Below, one piece after another: positions 11,309-21,224 of a stretch of 64,000 nucleotides of DNA. Below the pieces are notes generated by a model. That model did not search any database. It had not been told where the DNA came from and was given only the letters and a program-made list of their open reading frames with translations. The number at the start of each line of letters is the position of its first letter. Within the stretch, counting starts at the first letter, position 1. The stretch covers positions 151,740-215,739 of the forward strand of contig PUQB01000369.1 of assembly GCA_003024785.1 (NCBI GenBank). Direction: 5' to 3'. The DNA comes from Selaginella tamariscina (taxonomy: Eukaryota; Streptophyta; Lycopodiopsida; Selaginellales; Selaginellaceae). The translations under genes and the position numbers were made by a program.

Positions 11309-11599
11309 TTGTCTCTTAACCTCTTGCTCCTTAGCATGGCTAATCGGAATGGCTTACAGTAAATGGCTTCATACCCTGTTCCAACACAATCTCATGCTCC
11401 ACACCTCTTGCATGTGGTAAGCCATGAGTAACTCGGGAGGGAAGACATTAGCAAACTCCTCGCACAACAGCTTTGCTCAAGGTGACAGTAAAAGAACTTG
11501 TTTGGAGACTCAAGCTTTGTTCCAAACCAAATGTCTTTCACTTCACTATACTCAAGCTTCATGTGCTTGGTGCTCCACTAGATCTTAGGATCCACACGC

Positions 11600-11965
11600 A
11601 CTAGCTTCGCAAGAAAGAAAGTCTCCACCAATTGGGTTTTGCCAACCTCTAGCTGTAACTCCTCCATATAAGCATTGTAGCTCCTGAACCCTCAATCTCA
11701 TATTGAGGCACAGTCTTCATGCAACTCCACCAGCTGGGTTTTGCCAACCTACAGCTGTAACTCCTCAACACAAGCACTGTAGCTATGTGTGATAGATGAG
11801 CCCTCAATCTCGTATTGAGGCTCTTCGTGCAGCTCCACCAACTGGGTTTTGCCAACCTCCAGCTGTAACTCCTCCACACAAGCACTGTAGCTCTATGTGA
11901 TAACTGAGCCCTCAATCTCGTATTGAGGCACTGTCTTTGCCCTCAAATTCATATTGAGGCACAGT
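11600..11965 (-). repeat. Tandem repeat in the protease/gag region of small Ty3 element
   Basis: About three copies of a unit of roughly 115-125 bp, each with CTGGGTTTTGCCAACCT or close variant, AGCTGTAACTCCTC and CTCAATCTCGTATTGAGG. The last motif is itself a small inverted repeat. The open frame across it on the minus strand is repetitive and not recognisable as a domain. Confidence 0.75.
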
Positions 11966-12114
11966 CTTTGTGGGCAAGCTGCACTACTCCACTAACTTTG
12001 TTGACACAAAGTTATCGCTACTCATGCTATCCACAAGGACTAGCATTGGATGCTCACCAAGTCGTCCCTCCACCACAATAGCACGTGTGTGTGGCTCCTC
12101 CCGTGCCATGCAGT

Positions 12115-12345
12115 TTACCTATTAAGCAAGAACAAATAGAAATTTACCTTGTGGTTTAGAGAAGTCTCCTTTGTGCTCCTCTCCACACTCCATCTCCTGA
12201 AGCTTCTTAGGCATCTACTTGTCCTTGCCACCAATGAAACCCTTCCTTGGACAATTTGCCTTTCAGTGTCCAACATCTCCACACAGGTGGTATTATACTC
12301 TCCTTCCCACCAGGCACTCATCTCAAACCTTCCTACGATACCAAT
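12115..12345 (-). pseudogene. Gag zinc knuckle remnant of small Ty3 element
   Basis: On the minus strand a C2HC zinc-knuckle-like stretch reads LCGDVGH, a stop, KANCPRKGF. The first cysteine of the knuckle is not in its normal place and an in-frame stop follows the histidine. The main part of gag upstream is missing: only about 100 bp separate this from the LTR. Zinc knuckles bind element RNA during packaging. Confidence 0.6.
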
Positions 12346-12553
12346 TGTTAGGCACCACTACGTACAAACTAGAGACCCTCACAAAATCACCCGACCTCCC
12401 CGAGTTGTCTCTAGTCTCCACACGCTGCTCTCTAAAAGGCTTCCAATATTCGGGTGCCCTTAATTCTCTTAGATCTAGGTATAGCTCTTTAGGAATATTC
12501 TAGCTTATATCTTTCTGGGGAATATTCTTTGATTTGTTATACGGGTCATAACA
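12346..12553 (-). repeat. LTR of small Ty3 element (5' LTR in element orientation)
   Basis: It pairs with 8906-9112 and is flanked on the right by the TTGAT target duplication. The sequence just left of it, read on the minus strand, begins ATTGGTATCGTAGG, a partial initiator-Met primer site. Confidence 0.9.
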
Positions 12554-12558
12554 TTGAT

Positions 12559-13837
12559 GCTGCCACTACACATGTACCAGCACAAGGTTGGGGCCGTGGA
12601 CGTGGACGTTTAATTTGTTTTTAATCGTGTGATGAGGTTGGACACACGTATCGGCGTTGTCAATGTTTTCCCAATTGGCGTCCTCCATTTCCGGGATGGA
12701 GGCATTGGCGCCAACAACGTTTGGTTGGTGTTACTGTAGTGGAAGGTCTTAATGCAGTGGATCTTTCAGGAAACGAAGAATTGCACAAGTAGAGGAGGGT
12801 CCTTATATGAATAAGTTGGTGACCCCTTCGTGTTTCTTTCAGGAGTATCATCAAGGGGTTCCACTCGGCACCAATTCATCCGGCCTTTACTTTTCAAGCT
12901 CAGTTCAATAACATGACATGTCCTGTTTTTCTTTCATTATTGATTGATATAGCTTCGAGTTTGTCTTCTATTCCATAGTCTATTGCTACACGTTGTAATC
13001 TTCATTTATGTTGTGCAGTCGAACCAATCTTCATTCTTTATGGCAACAAACACATTCATGCTTGTTCGTGGGATGAGACTGACATCGTTGTTTATGTGGA
13101 CGATCGTGAATTTGAGCTTTAATCTTTGCGGGTGGTGCCAAATTAAGCTTTTGACCTTATTCTTGGTATGGATTAGTTGAGTTGCAATCAAGTGTGATTT
13201 TGAAAAGTCTCACATCACCTTATTCCAATTGGGGATGCTAAGCTGATCAAGGTATCTATTCAGCATCGATCACTGAAGGAACTCAAGATCTTGTAGTCAG
13301 ATGTTAAGAAGATGTTTGAGAAGGGTGTTATCCAAAAGTCTCAAAGTGTGCGAACCTCATCTTGTGATGAATTCGAATGGGAGCAGTCAGTTCTGCATCG
13401 ATTATCGCCCATTAAATGATGTAACTATCTTGGATGTTTACCCATTCCTCATATTGTAGATCTTCTAAATTGACTAGGGTAGAGCCGTTGGTTTACTAAG
13501 CTAGATATCGCATTTGAATATTGGCAAGTTTTGATGGCTAACATGGACATTCCCAAGACTGCTTTTTGGACACCATTTGACTTGTATGAGTTCTTGACGA
13601 TGCCTTTCAATTTGAGCAATGCTCCAGCGACTTTCTAATGTATGATGGACGAGGTTCTTTGTGATATGTTGGAGGTGACTCATCAACGATGTTTTAATCC
13701 ACTCAGAAGGAACATGGGAGGAGCATGTCTGTGATGTACACAAGGTTTTGGATCGGTTGCGAAAAGTTGGTTCAAAGTTAAAGCGGTCTAAGTGTATGTT
13801 TGGATCTAAGGACACCACTTATCTTGGCTATCGCATT
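12559..13837 (+). pseudogene. Outer Ty3 copy 1: gag zinc knuckle, protease and first half of reverse transcriptase
   Basis: Resumes the outer element after the reversed insertion. It contains a CDEVGHTYRRCQ zinc knuckle (first cysteine pair degenerate, with a stop), a protease region matching 33598-33807, and reverse transcriptase motifs in shifted frames: FCIDYRPLND, FTKLDIAFEYWQVLMA and PFDLYEF. The YVDD region reads as a FIND-like variant, as in copy 2. It stops inside the TTYLGYRI segment at 13837, where a solo LTR is inserted. Many frameshifts and stops; no activity is possible. Confidence 0.78.
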
Positions 13838-14445
13838 TGTTAGGATCATAGTTAGACATTGATAGGATTTCTTGTTATTTCATGGGCAATATAATGGGAA
13901 AATACCAAAAACAATATATATTGTTGAAAACCGAGAGTGGGAAGGATATATCGGAGTACGAGTTATTAACGTAATACTGCAATACGAGTTATCATTGCAA
14001 TACGATACCAGCAAAGTACGGCATGTTTGGATAAGGATAAGAAGGAGTTACAATAACTGAATGGATAAGGTTGAGAGGCAGTTATGATAACTGCTAGTAT
14101 GGGACTTAGAGTACGGGTATAAATAGACCAGATTAGGACTAAAAGAGTATCCCGAGTATACTGTTATTTTGTACCATGTGCCGTGCGCGGACATAATATA
14201 AGTTTCCTTTCTCTCTCAATACGTCTATCTCTTACTCGTATTTCTATTATTGGTATACTATTCTTATTCCCAGTACTGTGACGGGATTCATAGTACTGCT
14301 ACCTGCTATACACCTTGCCATCCTTACTCTTTCCCGACCTTCTGATGTCTGATTTCTTCTCTATCTTATTCCGGTAGACCCTTAATACGGGTTTGTCGAA
14401 GGCAATCTTACCTATGTGCAGATGGTCGGATTTGAAGGTTCAACA
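13838..14445 (+). mobile_element. Solo LTR (TGTTAG...CAACA), probably Copia-type
   Basis: This 608-bp insertion begins TGTTAGGATC and ends GTTCAACA. The reverse transcriptase reads GCATT before it and CATTTCTCG after it, giving a 4-bp CATT overlap (5 bp if one T was lost). The uninterrupted sequence is seen near 34770. TATAAATAG at 14118 is a good TATA box, followed by CT-rich and tandem TATCTCTTACT-like sequence. No coding region or second LTR is present, so it is a recombination remnant. The superfamily guess rests on length and ends only. Confidence 0.82.
14118..14126 (+). promoter_or_regulatory. TATA box of the solo LTR
   Basis: TATAAATAG lies in the middle of the solo LTR, where a U3 promoter is expected. 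A transcription start would be expected about 30 bp downstream. No start site can be proved from sequence. Confidence 0.5.
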
Positions 14446-15052
14446 CATTTCTCGTGAAGGTTTGCAAGTTGATCCTGATAAACTTGTTGCAATTCTGAAG
14501 TTCCTTACGCCGAAGTATGTGAACGATGTGCAACACTTTCTTGGCAAGATATAATATCTTGGCCATTTTGTGAATCATCTTTCAGATCATACTACACTGT
14601 TGTGAAGCTATCCGTGTCATCTTTTGTCTAATCTAAGGATTGCAAGCACGCATTTGTAAATCTTAAAAAACTGTTGATGACTCCTCTAGTTTTGGCATAT
14701 CCTAATTACACTTGTCCCTTCATCTTGTGCATGGATGCTTCTGACATCAGTCTCGAGAGCGTATTGATGCAGGAGAGTACGAGTGTACCTGGTCAACGAC
14801 ATCCTATTGCATACATCAGTGATATGTTGCAACCAGTAGAGGTGAACTACTCCACAACAAAGAAGGAATGTCTAGCAGCCGTTTGGGGTTTTCAGAAGCT
14901 CACTACCTACCTACATGATTCTCGAATGCTCTTGGAAGGCAATCATGTTGTAGTCACTTTGTTGTTGAAGAAAAAGAACTTGGTTGGTTGTATTGCTCGG
15001 TGAGTCTTAAAACTTTAAATTTAAAACTTCGAGGTTGTTCATTGCCTAAGGA
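14446..15052 (+). pseudogene. Outer Ty3 copy 1: reverse transcriptase end and RNase H
   Basis: After the solo LTR the sequence continues with REG-like codons, VDPDKLVAIL-like codons, then an open stretch at 14674-15003: PLVLAYPNYTCPF, LCMDASDIS, HPIAYISDMLQPVEVNYST and TKKECLAAVWGFQKL. These are the RNase H domain of Ty3 elements, with the first catalytic aspartate in MDAS. The domain ends in a stop at 15001, and the element is then broken near 15053 by a large insertion complex. The matching unbroken sequence is at 45000-45400. Confidence 0.8.
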
Positions 15053-15061
15053 GTTATACAT

Positions 15062-15082
15062 GTTGTAACTAAAATGGGCATG
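15062..15082 (+). repeat. Putative terminal sequence of element X (partial copy)
   Basis: GTTGTAACTAAAATGGGCAT plus one G is identical to 51222-51242. Here it sits at the junction with broken RNase H sequence of outer Ty3. There it sits at the junction with the third B3 module. The two copies face opposite gene orders, as expected for terminal inverted repeats of one element. Confidence 0.6.
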
Positions 15083-16113
15083 ATACATGAAAATGAGAAT
15101 ATAAAATAAATTACTAATTAATACTTAAGTTTTAATTATTAATTAATTATTTAATTAATATGTAATTAAGCCTTAAATATTAATTAATTAATAAATTAAT
15201 CCTTCAATAACCTTACTTAGTAAGGAATATTCCTAAAATATCTTAAAATATTCATATTATTCTTCGTTTTAAAAATAGTTTACAATAATTAAAAAATACT
15301 ATCAAATATAATTATAAATGAAATCATTTCCTTATCAACATGTTAATTTTTTATAAATATTTTCTTCCTAGCCATACAGAGAAATTTCCTCATTTTATCT
15401 AAATCATCACTCTCCGGATTAATCAAATCATTTTGGTCAATATCTTGATGTTGTTGCCACCACCTAACACTCTCACAAATGCAGTTAGGAGTTGCTATCC
15501 TTGTTAATACATAAGATGTGATAAGACCAGGTCTGCATAAAGGCTCATCTAAAAAATGACGTTCCTTAAGAATAATATTGTAAAGCACTCGGTTGCTATC
15601 CTTCATTTTATAAAACTTAAAATCACGAGAAAGAAAAGCGTCAAGAAATGTTTGATACGGTGGATACTGCTCACAAAAGTTTTCGAGATTCTTCTTTTTA
15701 AGGCACGTATCCAAGTAGTTCACTAGCTCATCCATGATATCGGTATCAGAATATGGGTCAAAAGTGATTGGATGAATACAAGTAATGTTTTGGTTAAGCA
15801 TAGCCTTCTGAGAAGAGTCGTCTACCACTAAGATATGTGTGTTCTTCATTATCCTTAACTGATTGATCTCCCCATGAAGTCCAATTAATCTTTCATTCTT
15901 GAAGAAGTATGGCTTGCTTTCCTTTTCTTATATGTGAAATTCGAGAGGTTTATAACATATTCGCTAGTCAAAATTTAATCTTTACGAATCACCTCTTCTC
16001 AACACTACATGTTTCTTAAGCAAATTCAGTAGCAATGTCAAGTTGTGAATCTGCATGCATGACCAAATCCCACAAGTGCACCCTCTCCTTAAGCTTTTGA
16101 AAGAGACGGTTCA

Positions 16114-16294
16114 TGTCATAACCTTTCCCTCTCCCCTTAATGCCAACTAGGCAAAGGGCCAATAAGGACCAATTGGTATTTATGAGAGGGCCCCTGGTCA
16201 TGATGACCCAGGTCTGCTTGGGTCTTTTTGCCCATATCCCACATATCCCACAATCTTTACCCAGGTAGTCAACTCACCGGGTTAGAACTATGAT
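16114..16294 (-). repeat. TRIM LTR (3' in element orientation)
   Basis: Matches 17059-17229 (CATAACCTTTCCCTC, GAGAGGGCCCCTGGTCATGA, ACCCAGGTAGTCAACTCACC). On the minus strand its first bases read TATCATAG instead of TGTCATAG, a mutated terminus. Confidence 0.85.
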
Positions 16295-16359
16295 ACTCTC
16301 CACCCATTTGAGAAAGTGGATGCCCTCATCCATAGACTTCAAGGGGTTGCTACTATGCC

Positions 16360-16935
16360 TTCCTCCAGAGGTGGAGCCAGAGGCATTTTTACTCATGCCC
16401 TTCCTCTAGAAGGTGCAGCCAGAGGCGTTTCTACTCACGCTTAGCTCTACTTACGCTTGACTCGCAACCCAACCCAAGCTTCTGGAGGAGCCAGAGGCGT
16501 TTTTACTCATGCTTCCTCTAAAGGTGGAGCCAGAGGCGTTTCTACTCACGCTTAGCTCTACTTACCTTGACTCGCAACCCAGCCCGCTTCTGGAGGCCAG
16601 AGGCGTTTTTACTCATGCCCTTCCTCTAGAAGGTGCAGCCAGAGGCGTTTCTACTCACGCTTAGCTCTACTTACGCTTGACTCGCAACCCAACCCGCAAG
16701 CTTCTGGAGGAGCCAGAGGCGTTTTTACTCATGCCTTCCTCTAGAAGGTGGAGCCAGAGGCGTTTCTACTCACGCTTAGCTCTACTTACGCTTGACTCGC
16801 AACCCAGCCCGCAAGCTTCTGGAGGAGCCAGAGGCGTTTTTACTCATGCCCTTCCTCTAGAAGGTGCAGCCAGAGGCATTTCTACTCACGCTTAGCTCTA
16901 CTTACGCTTGACTCGCAACCCAGCCCGCAAGTTTA
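16360..16935. repeat. Tandem repeat array inside the TRIM
   Basis: About five copies of a unit near 115-120 bp, each made of two related halves: AGCCAGAGGCGTTTTTACTC and AGCCAGAGGCGTTTCTACTC, joined by TTAGCTCTACTTACGCTTGA and CCTCTAGAAGGTG. Copies differ by small indels. The open frame at 16677-16895 is a by-product of the repeat. Confidence 0.85.
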
Positions 16936-17029
16936 CTCGCATCACAGAGGTGATCGAGGGTTTAGTTAGGCAAGGACAAGTGCGCCAACCTTAGTGGCGT
17001 GAGCTTTACTCAAAGTTCATCCCCTGATG

Positions 17030-17058
17030 AAATCGAACCGGGACCGCTTTGATACAAA
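17030..17058 (-). other. TRIM primer binding site with extended tRNA-like similarity
   Basis: Read on the minus strand from 17058: TTTGTATCAAAGC, close to TGGTATCAGAGC of initiator tRNA-Met, then GGTCCCGGTTCGATTTC, which resembles the complement of the tRNA T-arm. The resemblance runs about 30 bases rather than the usual 12. Confidence 0.65.
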
Positions 17059-17229
17059 TGTCATAACCTTTCCCTCTTCCCTTATGCCAACTAGGCAAAG
17101 GGCCAATTGGTGTTTATGAGAGGGCCCCTGGTCATGATGACCCAGGTTTGCTTGGGTCTTTTGCCCACATATCCCATATCCCACAATCTTTTACCCAGGT
17201 AGTCAACTCACCAGGTTAGAACTATGACA
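17059..17229 (-). repeat. TRIM LTR (5' in element orientation)
   Basis: This 171-bp LTR reads TGTCATAGTTC...GGTTATGACA on the minus strand, with a TGTCATA/TATGACA terminal inverted repeat. Confidence 0.88.
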
Positions 17230-17400
17230 GTTCAACCCTGGACGAAAAATAATATCATATCGAAATTTACTATGACAAGGAATGAAATCTCCTTATTTGA
17301 TTTCTTTTTTCCTATCCTCGGGCCTTTGTCGATGAAGCAGAACACCATTGACATCCAACAATACAATATGGCCATGGGTAACATGGGGTAGCGTTGCCTC

Positions 17401-17920
17401 TTGAATTCTTTTTCAACTCACTTGTTTGCTCTCTTTCACATTTATCTGTTGACACTATATCGTTGCCTATGCCTTTATCATTTATCATTTAATTGTACAT
17501 TATTCTTACAAGATTCAAATATTGTAGGCACTGAAGAAAGTGATTTCGGAACTGAAGCCAATAGAAATGGTGATGAAAAAACTGAAGTGGTCCCCATAGT
17601 AACAATGTTTTGAGCTGCATTATTATCCATTTCCTGCATGAACTCTGTCATTCTGACATGTGGCACAAGAAATTTTTGCCAAACCCCTCTTTTACCTCAT
17701 GACAATGCTAAAAATCCATGTTCTCAACTGTTTTATTACATTTGCAAAATGATAGTTAGTTGACCTTATAATTATCAAGGTATATTATTTATCTTGTTAA
17801 AGTGTGACCCATGTTTGAACTAAAAGCTTCATTAATTCTTGAGAATTTATTTTCTGTACAAATATAAACGAAATATACAAAAATGCCTTATGTTACACTC
17901 ATTTACAACTATTCGTCACT
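17401..17920 (-). other. Spacer upstream of phosphatase pseudogene, possible 5' exon
   Basis: Mostly AT-rich. An open frame at 17478-17666 on the minus strand ends at CTTGTAAGAAT, a good splice-donor shape, and could be a leading exon of the phosphatase gene. It shows no known domain, so this is only a possibility. Nothing recognisable lies in 17667-17920. Confidence 0.3.
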
Positions 17921-19192
17921 CTAAAAACTCATTAACAATTCTTCTTCGCTATTACCTTTTAAGTGAGGCGAAGAAGGTCTAAGCCGCTTGTGAGATGGTT
18001 CATGATCTTCCATATCTTCTGTTGATGTTTCCATGAGTAATGGAGTGTGTGAATGTTCTATACTCCTCGAGATAACTTCTGGTCTAATATCTGATTAAAA
18101 TTCGTCCTCAAACTCCAACATTGAACCAAATTCTCTTCAGAGCTATCGCACTTCTCGGGATGGAATTTTCCCAAATACTCCTGTATGGGTTTGTTGGGGT
18201 AGTCAATTGGAACCTCTCTATCCACTTGTTCAAGTCCTCAACTATGGTCTTATCCTTTTCAACAGCAAACACACATTTATTCCGAAGGTAACACTCCTTC
18301 AAGACGAACCCCCTAATGAAGTAGTCAAAAACCCATGCATCACTGTGAGGACCCCTGATTAAGTTGACGATGCTCCGTGCCGCTTGACTTGTAATGTTTG
18401 GATAACATACATTGCCAAATACGTCCCTCTCAGCTATCGGTGTATCAAATGGAGGTTCAGGCATGTTGGAGTGCAAACAAATGCATGGCCAGTCATTTAA
18501 AAATTTGAAATTGTTTGGCGCATTCCTAACAACCAAGTGAACAACCGTATCAATGCACTTAGGATCAGCATCATTCATATAAAATCCTATCCAACAATGT
18601 CTATTCTTCTTGGCAAAGGCGAAGGCAAAAGTATCGGTGACATGAGCAAGAATCAAGAAATAAAATACCTGAAAACGTAGGTATCAGTGAAGATTGCAAG
18701 CATGAATTCAATAATAAATACCTTCTTTGTACATGCTTGCACGGGTAAGTTTCTCCACCAAATCCTCTAGTGTCCTGTCTATCGAAGGATTTTTTGACAC
18801 CCGCCGATCCATCACGAACAATTGAAACGGTTTCCTATAAGCAGTAATGTTACCCCATAAAGTTTCCGAATCTAACAACAAACATCTGTAGGGCTTGTCA
18901 TGATTCGTAGCATCCTCCTTTATAAGGTTCAACTCGGTTCTCCGTTGCTGAAGAACTGCTATAAGAGAAGGCATCATCGCAATGTTCTCCTTTTTGGCGT
19001 TGGCGTGCAATAGATTCTTGCCCAAATCTTCCGATTGATTCACCCATTTGACAAACATATCATCGTTTGTCACATGCAAATATTTGCTGACCTCTTCGTA
19101 TGTTGAGGCCAAGGTCCAACCTAGTTTGTGGCAGTGTATTCCCAACCACTCCTTGAAGTGCCTGACCGTCTTCAACTCCATTGCCTTGACAT
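17921..19192 (-). pseudogene. Methyltransferase-like C-terminal half of element X protein (partial copy)
   Basis: Near-identical in protein sequence to 62795-64000. From the minus strand: MELKTVRHFKEWLGIHCHKLGW, a LLLDSETLWGN segment, FLILAHVTDTFAFAFAKKNR, VVHLVVRN, then WVFDYFIRGFVLKECYL and VFAVEKDK. The order fits the beta-class DNA methyltransferase fold with motif IV first and motif I last; motif IV reads DSETLW rather than D/N-PP-Y/W. The small intron of the other copy is at the same place (about 18657-18709). The acidic tail runs on to a stop at 17921 but in a different frame from the body, so at least one indel is present. The N-terminal ParB part is missing. Confidence 0.65.
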
Positions 19193-19379
19193 TAAATATA
19201 TCACTTGATAATTATATAATGCATTTCTAATTAGATTATAAAATATATTATCAAATAGAAATAGTTTTGTATTGCAAACTTTTATTTGGATTATAAATTT
19301 ATTAAAAGTTTTAAATACTTAATAATATAGTTATTATTTATGTGGAAATATCATATCATGATTTTGATACATATGTTAC

Positions 19380-19450
19380 CTGTTTAAGCTTACAAGTTAC
19401 CAGGAGAAACCTGCTATACGAAGGCAAGGTCATGGATGCAATGTCAACCC
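19380..19450 (-). other. Conserved exon-like block of module M
   Basis: A block with GCATCCATGACC and GCGGGTTTCTCCTGG on the opposite strand is the best conserved piece in all module copies (near 460, 27840, 32050, 50640). Its conservation suggests it was once coding or functional. No domain is recognised. Confidence 0.35.
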
Positions 19451-19594
19451 CAAAGCCACCCAAAATAAGAAGCCAAGGGTGCATTACCACAGCCATCAGC
19501 ATATATCTTTAAAATACTGCATTATCAAAATTCCCTAGTTTTATGTGCCTAGTGAAATTTTTCACAAATAATATATTAAAATTTTTCTTTGCTG

Positions 19595-19662
19595 GTCTCC
19601 ACGTGGATCCCGTGTGAGCAAACGTGTACACCACGTGCGTGGACTACATGTGTATATAAAAG
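19595..19662 (+). promoter_or_regulatory. B3 gene promoter: two G-boxes and a TATA box
   Basis: CACGTG occurs at 19600-19605 and 19632-19637, and TATATAAAAG starts at 19653, about 110 bp before the ATG at 19766. G-boxes (CACGTG) bind plant bZIP and bHLH factors and often mediate light or abscisic-acid responses. In copies 2 and 3 the TATA and most ACGT cores are kept, with base changes in the G-boxes. Confidence 0.55.
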
Positions 19663-19765
19663 AAGGATCTTGTTTTGGCTAACCCTATAGGACTTTAACT
19701 TCTTTCTTTTGTAATTTCCCTTTCTCTTGTTATATAGAACCAGGAAGATCACGGTTAGAGGCGTA

Positions 19766-20339
19766 ATGGAGAAGTTAATGGTACTAGCAGATGTTGCATG
19801 TTACTTATTAGAACATCCCGATGCACCTCACAATTTTGAACCTATACTGGACAAGGACAAAGTACCATGCCCTACCAATGGTATAGATTTCAATCTTGTC
19901 CCACATGTTGACAACAAGATTGTCCCTTGTCACAAAGACAAGATACCCACAAATACAGATACTCCAAAGGCTGCCAACTCATCAACCAAGTTCAAGTTGG
20001 AACCAGAAATCTCCAAGTGGTCACAACTCTTTGCTAAGCAGCTTACTGTAACTGATGTGAGCGTAGTGCATAGCAAGATGATTGTGCCCATCAAGAGCAC
20101 AAAAAAGCTACCTAAGTGTGAAACCACAAAGGTATTAACTTTTATTGACGAAGAGGGCGAATCCTGGGAGATTGGTGTCAAAGTATAACAAGTATAACAA
20201 CAACATCAACTTTACCAAGAAATGGATTAAGTTTTTAAGAAAGAAAAACCCCAAGGAGGGGGTTGTTCTCAGGGTGTATATGTACAATAGACATATGGGT
20301 GGGAAGCCATTATATGGGATCTCTCTTGAAAGAATGTAG
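19766..20339 (+). pseudogene. B3-domain DNA-binding protein, copy 1 (frameshifted)
   Basis: From ATG 19766 the protein reads MEKLMVLADVACYLLEHPDA, a linker with PCPTNG and FNLVPHVDN, then a B3-like domain: WSQLFAKQLTVTDVS, MIVPIKSTKKLP, VLTFIDEEGESWEIGVK and, in another frame, FTKKWIKFLRKKNPKEG. B3 domains (ABI3/VP1, RAV, ARF and relatives) bind DNA in plant nuclei; the E.W and F.K.W..F stretches are their typical strands. At about 190 codons it is a short single-B3 protein. One extra A near 20178 breaks the frame within the domain; copy 3 is in frame there. The start at 19766 was chosen because an ATG follows the TATA box at a reasonable distance and is shared by all three copies. Confidence 0.72.
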
Positions 20340-21193
20340 ATTACTATTTAGCAAATAAATATATCACATATCCTAAAACTCTTTAACTGAAATGATTACG
20401 TATTAAGTAAATTCTTATCAACAATTCAAAAAATCTTTATAAGACTATAATGAGGTCATATTACTGGTCGATGTACTCTTTCAACCATTCATACCATCTA
20501 AATGATTTAGACAAGAAGGTTGTTTGTGTCTTTGACATGAATTGAGATACTTTAAGAAATATAATTGCTCTTTAAATAATATTATATTTATTAATCATCA
20601 ACTACAAAATCATGTAGGAATATACTTATAATTTAAAACTTTATAAATGGATTATCTTAAATTCACATGAAACTATTTAGACTCAACTTTACTTAGAGTT
20701 TGCATTTTATGTGGGTATGTAATATTTGTATACACCCCAAAAGTTAAGGTTTTTATTATTAACAACGTATTGTATGCTTATGGTCAAACAAGATGTAAAA
20801 ACTTTAGGTTATGACTAAGGTAACTAAGGTAGAGTCTTCTGCTCATACTCTAGCACTACATATACGTCCTTATCAATTTAATAAAAATACTTAATCATCC
20901 TATTTAAAATTTTAAACTTATGAATAAGTTACAACAAAAATAAAAAATCTAGAAGACATTGCAAGGCAAGAAGTGGGCTTTTATGTATAAATACGATATA
21001 GTAAAGATTCATCTTAAATGTGAGAATAAATAAAAAATTGAAGATTTACATATCTACCCAAGTGTTAACAGAGTATGTGTACAAAATGAATGCGTTTTTA
21101 CCATAATTTAAGAACCAAAGAGCCAGTAACTATTAATTATACATGAATATATGAGACAAGAATATGTAAATAATAATTTGATTTCATATAGAT

Positions 21194-21224
<31 letters not shown>

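Larger units (their letters stand above)
8906..12553 (-). mobile_element. Small Ty3-type element inserted in reverse, internally deleted
   Basis: LTRs of 207-208 bp (8906-9112 and 12346-12553) begin TGTTAGGC and end CATAACA on the plus strand. TTGAT flanks the element at 8901-8905 and 12554-12558. Read on the minus strand, the primer site TGGTATCGTAGG follows the 5' LTR (near 12343-12330) and a G-rich polypurine tract (near 9113-9122) precedes the 3' LTR. Internal order on the minus strand is zinc knuckle, protease region, reverse transcriptase, RNase H, zinc-binding domain, integrase C-terminus. At 3.6 kb it is shorter than usual Ty3 elements because most of the integrase core is missing. 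Confidence 0.92.
16114..17229 (-). mobile_element. TRIM-like miniature LTR element in the phosphatase pseudogene
   Basis: Short LTRs (16114-16294 and 17059-17229) flank a non-coding interior. GTTCA is duplicated at 16109-16113 and 17230-17234. On the minus strand the primer site TGTATCAAAGC follows the 5' LTR directly, and GGGTGGAGAG, a polypurine tract, precedes the 3' LTR. These are the marks of a terminal-repeat retrotransposon in miniature, moved by proteins of other elements. The interior carries a tandem array (16360-16935), which makes it longer than most TRIMs. Confidence 0.88.
15343..17400 (-). pseudogene. FCP1/SCP-type HAD phosphatase pseudogene, split by a TRIM element
   Basis: On the minus strand the first piece (17400-17230) shows GHIVLLDVNGVLLHR, the HAD motif I region (normally DxDxT/V; here DVNGV), then after an in-frame stop at 17293 an IIFRPGLN stretch, typical of FCP1-homology domains. 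The TRIM (16114-17229) is inserted directly after this. It continues 16113-16016 with KLKERVHLWDL, the position of the VWSS-like motif. The last piece, open to about 15927, holds SKPYFFKNERLIG and THILVVDDSSQKAM, the motif III region with DDS. Plant proteins of this type dephosphorylate phosphoserine or threonine, often RNA polymerase II tails. The C-terminal tail ends at a stop at 15343. Stops and the insertion make it non-functional. Its place inside element X suggests cargo. Confidence 0.7.
15062..19192 (-). mobile_element. Partial copy of element X: FCP1-like gene and methyltransferase end
   Basis: Bounded on the left by the shared 21-bp end and on the right (about 19192) by an abrupt loss of similarity to 62790 and the start of the B3 module arm. 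Read on the minus strand it holds the methyltransferase-like C-terminal half, a 250-bp spacer, an FCP1-like phosphatase pseudogene, then AT-rich sequence and the end motif. The transposase-like gene, palindrome arrays and ParB part are missing. A TRIM element has inserted into the phosphatase gene. The 15083-15342 stretch is AT-rich with no gene. Confidence 0.6.

Noticed and set aside
16677..16895. 72-codon repetitive open frame in the TRIM
   Set aside because: By-product of the tandem repeat; not kept in other copies of the unit.
17030..17058. tRNA gene fragment
   Set aside because: Only the 3' part resembles tRNA and it sits exactly at the TRIM primer site, so it is a primer-site extension, not a tRNA gene.
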